Part shown: positions 28,174-37,140 of the stretch, in pieces
Layout of the letters: the number at the start of each line of letters is the position of its first letter
Position numbering within the stretch: position 1 is the stretch's first letter
Assembly: GCA_910575495.1 (NCBI GenBank)
Contig: CAJTFS010000001.1
Coordinates: forward strand, 124,001-188,000
Direction: 5' to 3'
From: Bacteroidales bacterium
Lineage (GTDB): Bacteria; Bacteroidota; Bacteroidia; Bacteroidales; Rikenellaceae
Length of the DNA: 64,000 nucleotides
Notes under the pieces: generated by a model
What the model saw: the letters and a program-made list of their open reading frames with translations, nothing else
Database searches by the model: none
What the model was told of the DNA's origin: nothing
Position numbers and translations under genes: made by a program

Positions 28174-28674
28174 ATGAAAGAAACGATCCAAGCAAACATC
28201 GGCTCGGTGGCCTTTACGCTCGACCGCGACGCCTACACGCTGCTGAAAGATTATATGGATGACATCCGCAGCCGTCTCCCGAACGATGACACGGAGACGC
28301 TCGACGACATCGAACGCCACTTCGCCGAGATCTTCCACGAACGGATCACCTCGCCGATGCAGGTGGTCACGCTGGAGATGACCCGCACCGCCATCGACCG
28401 CATGGGCTCGCCGGCCGACTTCGGCGAAAAACACGCTTCGGCCGCTGCCGCCACGCCGCCCCGTGGACTGCGTCGATCATGCACCGACCGCGCGCTGGCC
28501 GGCGTATGCGGAGGTCTGGCCGAATTCTTCGGCATCGACTCGCTGCTGGTACGCATCGTCACCCTGCTGCTGATCCTCTGCGGCGGACTCTCCGTATGGA
28601 TCTACGTCATCCTGTGGATCATCGTACCCGAAGCGCCGCAACGCACCTTCCGACCGAACCGAAAAAACCGATAA
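28174..28674 (+). CDS. PspC domain protein with N-terminal helical domain
   Basis: 166 residues. The N-terminal 90 residues (IGSVAFTLDRDAYTLLKDYMDDI...DDIERHFAEIF) resemble the same region of the long PspC protein at 30,149. Residues 105-155 form a PspC domain, ALAGVCGGLAEFFGIDSLLVRIVTLLL followed by a second hydrophobic stretch ending ILWIIVPE. PspC proteins are small membrane proteins linked to envelope stress. First gene of a five-gene same-strand run. Confidence 0.85.
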   Translation: MKETIQANIGSVAFTLDRDAYTLLKDYMDDIRSRLPNDDTETLDDIERHFAEIFHERITSPMQVVTLEMTRTAIDRMGSPADFGEKHASAAAATPPRGLRRSCTDRALAGVCGGLAEFFGIDSLLVRIVTLLLILCGGLSVWIYVILWIIVPEAPQRTFRPNRKNR

Positions 28675-28679
28675 ATACC

Positions 28680-28886
28680 ATGACAGACAAAAAACAACGA
28701 CTCTATCGCTCGCGCCGCGCCGTAGTGGCCGGCGTCTGCGGAGGCCTGGCCGCCTACTTCGGACTGGACACGGGACTCGTGCGCATCGCCGCCCTGATCC
28801 TCTTCCTCTTCGGAGGACTGTCGCTCTGGGCCTACATCATCCTCTGGCTCCTCATTCCGCTGGAGCCCAAACAATCAAACCCCTGA
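28680..28886 (+). CDS. Small PspC domain protein
   Basis: 68 residues, essentially one PspC domain: VVAGVCGGLAAYFGLDTGLVRIAALILF then a hydrophobic segment ending IILWLLIPLEP. It starts 5 bases after the previous gene and ends 5 bases before the PadR gene, so it belongs to the operon. Confidence 0.88.
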   Translation: MTDKKQRLYRSRRAVVAGVCGGLAAYFGLDTGLVRIAALILFLFGGLSLWAYIILWLLIPLEPKQSNP

Positions 28887-28891
28887 ATCCC

Positions 28892-29230
28892 ATGGCTGAA
28901 GACAACGTAAAAGCACAGATGCGCAAAGGCATCCTGGAGTATTGCATTCTGGCCATACTCTCCCGCGAGGACTCCTATGCGCCGAAGATCATCGCCGAGC
29001 TCAAGCAGGCCGAGATGATCGTCGTGGAGGGGACGCTCTACCCCATCCTCACCCGGCAGAAAAACGCCGGACTTCTGACCTACCGCTGGGAGGAGTCGCC
29101 GCAAGGACCTCCCCGCAAATACTACACGCTGACCGAAAAGGGGCATGCCTACCTGGCCAACCTGGACGACGCGTGGAACGAGCTGGTCGGGCAGATCCGC
29201 ACCATCCGTCACGGCAAAACCGAAAACTAA
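28892..29230 (+). CDS. PadR family transcriptional regulator
   Basis: 112 residues, a winged-helix regulator: GILEYCILAILSREDSYAPKIIAELKQ, then VEGTLYPILTRQKNAGLLTY and PRKYYTLTEKGHAYLANL. These are the PadR signature segments. The short C-terminus fits PadR-s1 dimers. Lying inside the operon, it is a likely autoregulator of the PspC/DUF2807 genes. Ligand unknown. Confidence 0.93.
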   Translation: MAEDNVKAQMRKGILEYCILAILSREDSYAPKIIAELKQAEMIVVEGTLYPILTRQKNAGLLTYRWEESPQGPPRKYYTLTEKGHAYLANLDDAWNELVGQIRTIRHGKTEN

Positions 29231-29251
29231 CCCCTCAAAAATCCCCGAGTC

Positions 29252-30127
29252 ATGAAAAAGTTCATTATTCTTATCTTAAGTCTCGCCCTGCTCTCCGCCG
29301 TCGTAGGCTCCGTCATCGGTGTACAGGCTTCGAATCTGACCGAACTCTTCGCCAAAGGCCGCACCACCAAGGGCAGCGGCAAAATCGTCTCCCGCACGCA
29401 GACCGTCGGCAAGTTCGACGCCGTCAGCGTCTCGCGCGCCATCCGCGTGAAGATCGGCAACACCCGCAGCAACGACCTGCTGATCGAAGCCGACGACAAC
29501 CTGCTGGACAAGGTCGTGGCGGAGGTCGACGACGAGGGAACGCTGGTCATCGGATTCGACAAGTCGGTGGGCAGCCTGACCGACCACCATGTTGCGGTGA
29601 CGGTACCCTACAACAAGCGGATCAACACCCTCAAGGCATCGAGCGCGGCGCTCATCGTCTGCGAACCGGAACTCACGGCCCGCAAAATATCGCTCAAGGC
29701 ATCGAGTTCCGCGCGCATCGAAGCCGATGCCGCATGTTATGACTGCGAAGCCGACGCCAGCAGCGCCGCCTGCATCAAAGGCGCGTTCAAGGCCGAAGAG
29801 TGCAGCTTCGACGCCTCGAGCTCGGCACGCATCACCGCCGACGTCACGACCGCCGACTGCGAACTGAAACTCTCGAGCGCCGCCGAACTGATTGTGAAAG
29901 GCTCGGCCGACCGCTGCGAAGGCAGACTCTCCTCGGCCGCCGCGCTGCACGGCGAAGAATTCGCGGTCCGCAATGCCGACATACGCACTTCGAGCGGCTC
30001 GTCGGCGCACATCTTCTGCACCGAAAACCTCCGGGCCAACGCCTCGAGCGGCAGCAGCATCCGCTACACCGGCGACTGCAACGCGACCTCCAGCAGCTCG
30101 AGCGGCGGCAGCATCCGCAAAAAATAA
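29252..30127 (+). CDS. DUF2807 (GIN-type head) secreted protein
   Basis: 291 residues with a signal-like N-terminus (KKFIILILSLALLSAVVGSVIGVQA). The rest is a repetitive beta-solenoid: many short turns with alternating Ser-Ser-Ala (SSSARIEADA, SSAACIKGAF, SSSARITADV, SSAAELIVKG), typical of the DUF2807 head domain. The C-terminus is a Ser/Gly-rich low-complexity tail. Periplasmic or surface location is inferred. It sits between the PadR gene and the long PspC gene. Confidence 0.85.
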   Translation: MKKFIILILSLALLSAVVGSVIGVQASNLTELFAKGRTTKGSGKIVSRTQTVGKFDAVSVSRAIRVKIGNTRSNDLLIEADDNLLDKVVAEVDDEGTLVIGFDKSVGSLTDHHVAVTVPYNKRINTLKASSAALIVCEPELTARKISLKASSSARIEADAACYDCEADASSAACIKGAFKAEECSFDASSSARITADVTTADCELKLSSAAELIVKGSADRCEGRLSSAAALHGEEFAVRNADIRTSSGSSAHIFCTENLRANASSGSSIRYTGDCNATSSSSSGGSIRKK

Positions 30128-30148
30128 CCCTTCCAACACACCGCAAAC

Positions 30149-31450
30149 ATGAACGAGGTAAAAAAATGCAGTCTTTCGGGCGTAGCGTTCACCATGGACG
30201 TCGACGCCTACGAAACGCTCGACGAATACATCGAAACGCTCAAAAAAAGCTATGCCGATTCGGCCGACAGCGCTGAGATCGTGGCCGACATCGAAGCCCG
30301 CATCGCCGAACTGATCCTCTCGGTGCAGGACAACACCCGCGTGGTGAACCTGCCGCTCATTCTGGACATCATCCACCAGATGGGTTCGGCCGAGGAGATC
30401 TCCGACACCGATCCGGCGGGCGACCGGCGCGGACCCCGCATCCCGCGGCGGCTCTACCGCGACACGGAAAACGCCAAGCTGGGCGGCGTCTGCTCGGGCA
30501 TCGGCAAATACTTCGACATCGACCCCTCGTGGGCGCGGCTGGCGCTCTTTCTGCCGCTGCTGCTCACCTGCATGCAGACCATCCCCGTGCTGCGCTGGCT
30601 CGGACCCACGATGGGCAACCTCTTCGGCGTCTTCATCATCTGCTACCTGATCATGTGGTTCACCGTGCCTGCGGCCCGCACCGCACGTCAGAAGCTGGAG
30701 ATGAACGGCGAACGCATCACCGAACGCTCCATCCGCCAGACCACCGAACGCACGGCCTCCGACGGCGACCCCGACAGCCGGGCCAAACCCCTTGTGGCGC
30801 AGGCCGTGTCGGGCATCGGCCAGATCGTGCTGATCCTCTGCAAGCTGCTGGCCGGCGCCGTGGTCTTCGGTCTTATCCTGACAGCCTGCATGCTGATCAT
30901 CGGGCTCTTCGCCATAGCGGTGGGCGGCCGCGACATGCTGATCATGTCGGACGTCCTGGGCGGAATCAACCTGTGGATACCCATCCTCGGCATCATTGTT
31001 GCACTGCTGCTGGTCATCCTGCTGATCTACGTGACGATGTGCATGATCGCATCGCGCAAACCGGGCGGAAAAACCATCCTCGGCATCTTCCTGGCGTGGA
31101 TTCTCTGCATCGTGGCGCTGGGATGCCTCGCAGTCCGGGAACACGCCGTCGACCGCGTGCGCCAGAAAATCGAGCCCGCGGGCCGCATGCTCGACCGCGA
31201 AGTGATCATCGAAGGCGACACCACCACGCTGCGGCAAATGTTCGAAGAATTCGAAGACGAAAAGATCGTCGAGGACAACCTCCGCACGGTGCACATCAGC
31301 GTACCGTCGAAGCAGATCGAAATCGTGGTCGACAAGGAGCAGTCGCGCATGGACATCACGGCCGGCGGCAAACAGATCACCCTCTATGCCGACGAAGCCG
31401 ACAACGAAGCGGTCCTGCGAATGATCGAAAAGTCGGGAAAAGAGTCGTAA
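30149..31450 (+). CDS. Long PspC domain membrane protein
   Basis: 433 residues. The N-terminal helical domain (SGVAFTMDVDAYETLDEYIETLKK) is homologous to that of the 28,174 protein. A PspC domain follows (about 108-180, LGGVCSGIGKYFDIDPSWARLALFLPLLL), then several more hydrophobic segments (230-335) and a soluble C-terminal region ending LRMIEKSGKES. It may act as the membrane sensor or scaffold of the operon; that is inference. Last gene of the run. Confidence 0.8.
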   Translation: MNEVKKCSLSGVAFTMDVDAYETLDEYIETLKKSYADSADSAEIVADIEARIAELILSVQDNTRVVNLPLILDIIHQMGSAEEISDTDPAGDRRGPRIPRRLYRDTENAKLGGVCSGIGKYFDIDPSWARLALFLPLLLTCMQTIPVLRWLGPTMGNLFGVFIICYLIMWFTVPAARTARQKLEMNGERITERSIRQTTERTASDGDPDSRAKPLVAQAVSGIGQIVLILCKLLAGAVVFGLILTACMLIIGLFAIAVGGRDMLIMSDVLGGINLWIPILGIIVALLLVILLIYVTMCMIASRKPGGKTILGIFLAWILCIVALGCLAVREHAVDRVRQKIEPAGRMLDREVIIEGDTTTLRQMFEEFEDEKIVEDNLRTVHISVPSKQIEIVVDKEQSRMDITAGGKQITLYADEADNEAVLRMIEKSGKES

Positions 31451-31676
31451 AGGAGCAACAAGCCAGTTTTTAGAATAAAAAGTTTTTTTCGGAGCACGGA
31501 CGGGCCGCCAGGTTCGTCCGTACTTGTTCGCAGGCCGCCGCCACGGCCGTCCGCCCCCGAAAAACCATTCTGCACCGGGGAGTCCCGACAGAACCGGCCG
31601 GCGCACCGTGCCGCCGCCGTTCGCCGCCGTTCGCCGCAAAAACCGCCTCGCCGATCGAGAGACCGCGGCCCGCTTT

Positions 31677-31706
31677 TTGAAAAATTTGAAATAATGCGTA
31701 TCTTTG
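31677..31706 (+). promoter_or_regulatory. pfkA promoter
   Basis: TTG (31,677), 19 bases, TATCTTTG (31,699-31,706), about 180 bases before the pfkA ATG. Bases 31,699-31,735 resemble the left half of the CTCGGCA repeat (TATCTTTGGCTG..., ATACTCCGT), so a truncated repeat overlaps the promoter. No gene is seen in 31,451-31,885. Confidence 0.7.
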
Positions 31707-31885
31707 GCTGTGCCGAAAATACTCCGTTCCGGCCGCGGACCGTTCGGTTCAGCGCCGGGCCCGCAGGTATCTTCGGCTTTCCACGAACGGCTTCGCCGCG
31801 GCAGAATCGGATTCCGAACGCTTCTGCGCCCGGCCGGAGCCAATCCGGGAACGGTCCAACCAACGCTCAAACAACAGAGAAAAGC

Positions 31886-32866
31886 ATGGCAGAAATCAAA
31901 TGTATCGGTGTTCTGACGTCGGGCGGCGATGCCCCCGGCATGAATGCGGCCATCCGCGCAGTGACGCGCAGCGCCATCTACAACGGATTTGCGGTGAAAG
32001 GCATCATGCGCGGCTACAAGGGGCTGGTGTACAATGAAATCGTAGAATTCAAGTCGCAGAGCGTCAGCAACATCATCCAGCTGGGCGGCACCATCCTCAA
32101 GACGGCCCGCTGCAAGGAGTTCGCCACGCCCGAAGGCCGCAAGCAGGCATACGACAACATGGTCGCCGCCGGCATCGACGCCCTGGTGGTCATCGGCGGC
32201 GACGGCTCGCTGACGGGCGCCGGCATTTTCGCGCAGGAATACAACGTACCGGTCGTAGGACTGCCCGGCACCATCGACAACGACCTGGGCGGCACCGACT
32301 CGACGATCGGCTACGACACGGCGCTGAATACGATCATGGAGTCGGTCGACAAGCTGCGCGACACGGCTTCGAGCCACGAACGGCTCTTCTTCGTGGAGGT
32401 GATGGGCCATACGGCGGGCTATCTGGCTCTCAACAGCGCCCTGGCGACGGGCTCCGAGGCGGCGATCATCCCCGAAATGGAGACCGAAGTCGACCAGCTG
32501 GCCGAACTTATCAACCATGGCTTCCGCAAGAGCAAGAACTCGGCGATCGTCATCGTGGCCGAGAACCCCAAGACGGGCGGTGCCACGGCCCTGGCCGAAC
32601 GCGTGAAGAAAGAGTTCCCGCAATACGACGCCCGCGTCACGATCCTGGGCCACATCCAGCGCGGCGGCTCGCCCACGGCCTTCGACCGCATTCTGGCCTC
32701 GCGCATGGGCGAATCGGCCATCGAGGCGATCATGGAAGGACAGCGCAACGTGATGATCGGCACCGAAAACGGCCGCATCGTCTATGTACCTTTCTCCAAG
32801 GCCGTGAAGCACAACAAAGGCATCGACCGCAACCGCATCGACCTTGTGAAGATTCTTTCGATATAA
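31886..32866 (+). CDS. pfkA: ATP-dependent 6-phosphofructokinase
   Basis: 326 residues. [20 protein letters not shown] at the N-terminus, the GGDGSLTGA nucleotide motif near residue 103, [20 protein letters not shown] with the catalytic aspartate, [11 protein letters not shown], and [19 protein letters not shown] points to ATP rather than pyrophosphate as donor. Start at the ATG of MAEIKCIG. Glycolysis; cytosolic. Confidence 0.96.
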   Translation: MAEIKCIGVLTSGGDAPGMNAAIRAVTRSAIYNGFAVKGIMRGYKGLVYNEIVEFKSQSVSNIIQLGGTILKTARCKEFATPEGRKQAYDNMVAAGIDALVVIGGDGSLTGAGIFAQEYNVPVVGLPGTIDNDLGGTDSTIGYDTALNTIMESVDKLRDTASSHERLFFVEVMGHTAGYLALNSALATGSEAAIIPEMETEVDQLAELINHGFRKSKNSAIVIVAENPKTGGATALAERVKKEFPQYDARVTILGHIQRGGSPTAFDRILASRMGESAIEAIMEGQRNVMIGTENGRIVYVPFSKAVKHNKGIDRNRIDLVKILSI

Positions 32867-32883
32867 AACGCACCTTTTCTTAA

Positions 32884-32945
32884 GCCGAGGGCAGAACCGA
32901 ACTTGTTCGGGCTATGCTCAAGGCGGGAAAAGCTACTGAAAAAAG
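32884..32945 (-). repeat. Single CTCGGCA repeat between pfkA and the PfkB gene
   Basis: Core CCGAAC-TT-GTTCGG with recognisable but diverged flanks (CCTTGAGCATAG on the minus strand in place of CCTCGGCATAG). The inverted core is intact. Confidence 0.7.
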
Positions 32946-32974
32946 AACCCCGCAGCACCCAAACTACGCTGAAA

Positions 32975-33976
32975 ATGAAACATGTGATAGGTATCGGCAA
33001 TGCCCTGACCGACATGCTGGTCAACCTCAAGACCGACTCCGTGCTGGAGCGCTACGACCTGCCCAAAGGCTCGATGAGCCTGGTAGGCAACCGCCTGCAG
33101 ACCGAAATCTCCAAATCGGTGGCCGGACTCCCCTACTCCCTTTCGCTGGGCGGATCGGCCGGCAACACCATCCGCGCCATGGCGCAGCTGGGCTGCAAGG
33201 TGGGCTTCATCGGCAAGGTGGGACAAGACACCACGGGCGACTTCTTCGTGCAGGCGCTCGAAAACCTCAAGGTTGCTCCCAAGGTGTTCCGCGGCAAGGA
33301 ACGCTCAGGCAAATGCGTGTCGCTCATCTCGCCCGACGGCGAACGGACCATGGTCACCCACCTGGGTGCCGCCCTCGAACTGGAAGCCGCGGAAATCGGC
33401 CCCGCTCTTTTCGACGGCTACGACTGCCTCTACATGGAGGGTTATCTGGTACAGAACCAGGAACTGATCCACACGGCCGCCAAGACGGCCAAAGCGTGCG
33501 GACTGAAAGTGGCGCTCGACCTGGCGAGCTTCAACATCGTGGCGGAAAACCTGGAGTTCCTGCGCAAGCTGGTGCACGACTACGTGGACATCGTCTTCGC
33601 CAACGAAGACGAAGCCAAGGCCTTCACCTGCGAGGCCGAACCGCTGAACGCCCTGCAGATGATCTCGGAAATGTGCGAACTGGCCATCGTGAAGATCGGC
33701 ACGCGCGGCGCTCTGATCAAACAAGGCGAAGAGGTGGTCCACGTCGGCATCATGGCCGCAGCCAAACGGGTGGACACCACCGGCGCCGGCGACTTCTATG
33801 CCGCCGGATTCCTTGCGGGCATGTGCGACGGGCTCTCGCTGCGCCAGTGCGGCACCATCGGCGCCATCACGGCCGGCAAGGTCATCGAGGTGGTCGGCAC
33901 GACTTTCGGAGACGAAGCGTGGAAAGACATCTACCGCCTTGTCAACAAGGTCAAGACCGAAAAATATCTGTTCTGA
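32975..33976 (+). CDS. PfkB family carbohydrate/adenosine kinase
   Basis: 333 residues of the ribokinase fold. N-terminal GIGNALTDMLVNL, the substrate segment SLGGSAGNTIRAMAQLG with the PfkB signature glycines, and the C-terminal signature DTTGAGDFYAAGFLAG with the catalytic aspartate and anion hole. Overall layout is closest to adenosine-kinase-like members; substrate is not certain. The start is the ATG of MKHVIGIGNALTD. Confidence 0.9.
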   Translation: MKHVIGIGNALTDMLVNLKTDSVLERYDLPKGSMSLVGNRLQTEISKSVAGLPYSLSLGGSAGNTIRAMAQLGCKVGFIGKVGQDTTGDFFVQALENLKVAPKVFRGKERSGKCVSLISPDGERTMVTHLGAALELEAAEIGPALFDGYDCLYMEGYLVQNQELIHTAAKTAKACGLKVALDLASFNIVAENLEFLRKLVHDYVDIVFANEDEAKAFTCEAEPLNALQMISEMCELAIVKIGTRGALIKQGEEVVHVGIMAAAKRVDTTGAGDFYAAGFLAGMCDGLSLRQCGTIGAITAGKVIEVVGTTFGDEAWKDIYRLVNKVKTEKYLF

Positions 33977-34057
33977 CGGAAAAAGAACCGGCGCCCCATC
34001 GCGGGCAGCCGCTCATCGGAAAGGAGTTCGGGAGGCCGGACTCCTTCTCTTATTTTC

Positions 34058-34948
34058 CTATTTCCCGAGAAGGCCGCAGGTGATCTGCCAGCGCATGCGC
34101 AGCAGCCACCGCGCCTGCACGGGGCGGAGCGTCAAACAAAGCAACAGCGTAGCGCCCCATTTGAGCACCTCCCGGAACCCGGACTTCCACCGCCGCCGAT
34201 GGATGACGGCCCGCAGGCGCTGGCTCCGGCCGACATTGTAACACAGCCGCCGGAAATAGGATTCGCTGAGCTTTTCGGGCGGAATGATGTGCCACATCAC
34301 CGCATCGGGAACGTACCAGATCGTTTCGCCGCCGCGCAACAAGCGCTCGAACAGATCGTTCTCCTCGCCGCCGATCAACTCGCGGCCCACGCGCCCCAGT
34401 GTTGCATCGAACCCGCCGTAGGCCAATGCCACGGAGCGCCGCAGCGCCATGTTGCCGCCGCCCGGCACCCGGCCGAGCGGGAACGTACGCACCGCAGGGC
34501 CGAAATCCATAGGATTGGCCACGGGCATCTCCGTGAACTTCGACATCCAGCGCGGCCGTCCGGTCACATATTCAGCGATGATGCGTCCGCCGGCCACGGT
34601 GGCTTCAGGATGCTCGTCGAAGAAAGCAAGGTAGGCAGCCAGGAATCCTTCGTTGATCCGCTCGTCGTCGTCGATCCAGGCTGTCAGTTCGGCGCGCGCC
34701 TCGCGCAGACCGCGGTTGCGGGCATGGGAGACCCCGGCTTCGGGTTCGTGCACCATGCGCAGGCCGAACCCCGGATGCTCTGCCGCGAAAGCCGCGAAGC
34801 ACGCCGTCGTGTCGTCGGTCGAAGCATTGTCCACAACGACGCACTCCCACACGGCGGGATCGAGCGTCTGACGGACCACCGAACGCAGCGCCGCCACCAG
34901 CTGTTCGGCCCGGTTGTGCGTGGGAATGATGAGCGAAAGTCGAATCAT
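34058..34948 (-). CDS. Glycosyltransferase family 2
   Basis: 296 residues. GT-A nucleotide-binding start LSLIIPTHNRAEQLVAALRSV, CVVVDNASTDDT, SHARNRGLREARAELTAWIDDDE (DxD-type motif DDD) and a downstream GGEENDLFERLL. Near the C-terminus is a short hydrophobic stretch (VLKWGATLLLCLTL). It transfers a sugar from a nucleotide donor, probably in surface polysaccharide assembly; acceptor unknown. Start at MIRLSLIIP; upstream in-frame sequence lies in the repeat array. No other glycan genes are adjacent. Confidence 0.88.
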   Translation of the reverse strand: MIRLSLIIPTHNRAEQLVAALRSVVRQTLDPAVWECVVVDNASTDDTTACFAAFAAEHPGFGLRMVHEPEAGVSHARNRGLREARAELTAWIDDDERINEGFLAAYLAFFDEHPEATVAGGRIIAEYVTGRPRWMSKFTEMPVANPMDFGPAVRTFPLGRVPGGGNMALRRSVALAYGGFDATLGRVGRELIGGEENDLFERLLRGGETIWYVPDAVMWHIIPPEKLSESYFRRLCYNVGRSQRLRAVIHRRRWKSGFREVLKWGATLLLCLTLRPVQARWLLRMRWQITCGLLGK

Positions 34949-35089
34949 GATGCGAATATAACAATTTATCGGCAAAACCAGCCCGACACCACGATTCTTG
35001 ATCGGCGATTCTTGATTTTTGATGCTCCTTGGCCGCATCGAAGACGCGCGCGCCCGGCAATACCCAATGTTTTCCTGCCATTGCATCCG

Positions 35090-35390
35090 ACTTTGGCTGC
35101 GCCCAAGATACTCCGTCTCGGCAAAATGCAAATAAAATTTGCTTTTGCGCTCGACTTATTCGACTTTGGCTGCGCCCAAGATACTCCGCCTCGGCAAAAT
35201 GCAAATAAAATTTGCTTTTGCGCTCGACTTATTCGACTTTGGCTGACGCCCAAGATACTCCGTCTCGGCAAAATGCAAATAAAATTTGCTTTTGCGCTCG
35301 ACTTATTCGACTTTGGCTGCGCCCAAGATACTCCGTCTCGGCAAAATGCAAATAAAATTTGCTTTTGCGCTCGACTTATTCGTATCTTTG
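35090..35390 (+). repeat. Four-unit tandem array of the CTCGGCA repeat
   Basis: Units start at 35,090, 35,163, 35,236 and 35,310 (73, 73 and 74 bases) and are almost identical. Each has the constant CTCGGCAAAA flank, a GCAAAT-AAA-ATTTGC core, TTTTGCGCTCG and CTTATTCG. In units 1-3 the following bases read GACTTTGG, whereas after unit 4 they read GTATCTTTG, so only the gene-proximal copy ends in an intact -7 box. Confidence 0.9.
35359..35390 (+). promoter_or_regulatory. prfA promoter within the last repeat unit
   Basis: TTG (35,359), 21 bases, TATCTTTG (35,383-35,390), 21 bases before the prfA ATG. Confidence 0.75.
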
Positions 35391-35411
35391 TACTTTAAGC
35401 AAGATACTTTT

Positions 35412-36497
35412 ATGGCAGACCTTTCCATTCTGAACCGCCTCGACGGTCTGAAACTCAAGTACGAGGAGACGGGGCAGAAACTCACCGACCCCGAAGTCAT
35501 CGCCGACGTCAAGCAGTTCGTACAACTCAACAAGGAGTACAAGGAACTGGAACCGATCATCGAGACCTCCGAGCGTTTCCGCACGGCCATCGCCAACCTG
35601 GCCGAAGCCAAAGACATACTCCTCAACGACAAGGACGAGGAGATGCGCGAAATGGCCCGCGAGGAGATCGCCGAACTCGAACCGGCCATCGAACGCATGG
35701 AGGAGGAGATCAAGCTGCTGCTGATCCCCAAGGACCCCCAGGACTCGAAGAACGCCATCGTGGAGATCCGCGGCGGCACGGGCGGCGACGAAGCGGCCAT
35801 CTTCGCAGGCGACCTGCTGCGCATGTACACCAAGTATGTCGAGTCGAAAGGGTGGCGCTACGAACTCACCTCCTTCTCGGAAGGCGCCGCCGGCGGCTAC
35901 AAGGAAGTGGTGATGAAAGTCTCGGGACAGAACGTCTACGGAACGCTCAAGTACGAATCGGGCGTCCACCGCGTGCAGCGCGTGCCGCAGACCGAGACCC
36001 AGGGACGCGTCCATACCTCGGCCGCCTCGGTGGCCGTGCTGCCCGAAGCCGAGGAGTTCGACATCGAAATCTCGATGAACGACATCCGCAAGGACATCTT
36101 CTGCGCCTCGGGCCCCGGCGGACAGTCGGTCAACACCACCTATTCGGCCATCCGACTGACCCACATCCCGACGGGCATCGTCGTGCAGTGCCAGGACCAG
36201 AAATCGCAGCTCAAGAACTTCGACAAGGCGTTCGAGGAACTGCGCACGCGCGTCTTCAACCTGGAATACTCCAAGTATCTGGACGAAATCGCCTCGAAGC
36301 GCAAGACGATGGTCTCGACGGGCGACCGCTCGGCCAAGATCCGCACCTACAACTATCCGCAGGGACGCATCACCGACCACCGCATCAACTACACGATATA
36401 CAACCTGGCGGCCTTCATGGACGGCGACATCCAGGACTGCATCGACCATCTGATCGTGGCCGAGAACGCCGAACGACTCAAAGAAAGCGAATTGTAA
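35412..36497 (+). CDS. prfA: Peptide chain release factor 1
   Basis: 361 residues. Domain 1 helical hairpin, codon-recognition domain, and the catalytic GGQ in CASGPGGQSVNTT (about residue 233), which triggers peptidyl-tRNA hydrolysis at UAA/UAG. RF1-type features include RVPQTETQGRVHTSAASVAVLPE and the C-terminal RTYNYPQGRITDHRINYT. Start is the ATG just after the repeat-derived promoter. Confidence 0.96.
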   Translation: MADLSILNRLDGLKLKYEETGQKLTDPEVIADVKQFVQLNKEYKELEPIIETSERFRTAIANLAEAKDILLNDKDEEMREMAREEIAELEPAIERMEEEIKLLLIPKDPQDSKNAIVEIRGGTGGDEAAIFAGDLLRMYTKYVESKGWRYELTSFSEGAAGGYKEVVMKVSGQNVYGTLKYESGVHRVQRVPQTETQGRVHTSAASVAVLPEAEEFDIEISMNDIRKDIFCASGPGGQSVNTTYSAIRLTHIPTGIVVQCQDQKSQLKNFDKAFEELRTRVFNLEYSKYLDEIASKRKTMVSTGDRSAKIRTYNYPQGRITDHRINYTIYNLAAFMDGDIQDCIDHLIVAENAERLKESEL

Positions 36498-36544
36498 AGG
36501 CAATTTTCCCCGGACGAACCGCGTTCGGTCCGAAAACGTCCGTC

Positions 36545-37084
36545 ATGATCCGCATCCTCACGCTCCTGGCCGCCCTGCTTGCCGTTGCGCCCCTGGCCGC
36601 GCAGAAACCGCTCTACCTCGTCAACGGCTCGCCGCGCGACGAAATCGCTTCGATCCCGCCCGACGACATCGAATGCATCGAAGAACTGCCGGCCGACGAG
36701 GAGACCATCGCCCGTTTCGGCCCCGAAGCCACCAACGGAGTGATTCTCATCACACTGCGCTACGACTCGAACGCCCGCTTCGGCATCGATTCGCTCACGC
36801 TGGGCAGCTACATTGCGGCGCAGGTGAAGTGGGGCGACGACGAACCGCCGGCACGCGTCGCCCTGCGCTACAAAATCACGCCCGACGGCGAAACGCAAGT
36901 CACCGAAGTGCTCGAAGCTACCGACGGGCGGCTCAAAAGGCGTGTGCTGAAAGCAATAGCCGAAGCGCCGCGGTGGCAGCCGGCTCTCAAGGCGGGACGG
37001 CCCGTCGAAAGCGAAGGAGTGGTGACCGTCCGGCTGCCCGAAGGCAAACCCATGCCGGGCGAACCCTATCTGCGCATACGATAA
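36545..37084 (+). CDS. Small secreted protein with TonB-plug-like and TonB-C-like parts
   Basis: 179 residues. Signal peptide MIRILTLLAALLAVAPLAAQ. Residues 22-75 read YLVNGSPRDEIASIPPDDIECIEEL...FGPEATNGVILITLR, which resembles the plug segment of TonB-dependent receptors (normally YVVDG...IxPxDIESIEVLK...YGSRAANGVILITTK). Residues 105-165 (VALRYKITPDGETQVTEVLEATDGRLKRRVLKAIAEAPRWQPA...) resemble a TonB C-terminal domain. So it may combine both halves of a TonB contact in a periplasmic protein. It lies between prfA and menA; function unknown. Confidence 0.65.
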   Translation: MIRILTLLAALLAVAPLAAQKPLYLVNGSPRDEIASIPPDDIECIEELPADEETIARFGPEATNGVILITLRYDSNARFGIDSLTLGSYIAAQVKWGDDEPPARVALRYKITPDGETQVTEVLEATDGRLKRRVLKAIAEAPRWQPALKAGRPVESEGVVTVRLPEGKPMPGEPYLRIR

Positions 37085-37140
37085 ACCCGAACCGTCGCCG
37101 CAACACCTGTCGGCGACGAAACATCCGAATACACCCTATC

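Noticed and set aside
29276..32812. Very long open frame on the minus strand (over 1,100 codons)
   Set aside because: It is antisense to the DUF2807, PspC, pfkA and intergenic sequence and has no recognisable domain; it results from high G/C codon bias.
35090..35390. CRISPR-like array
   Set aside because: Units are nearly identical over their full 73 bases with no unique spacers.
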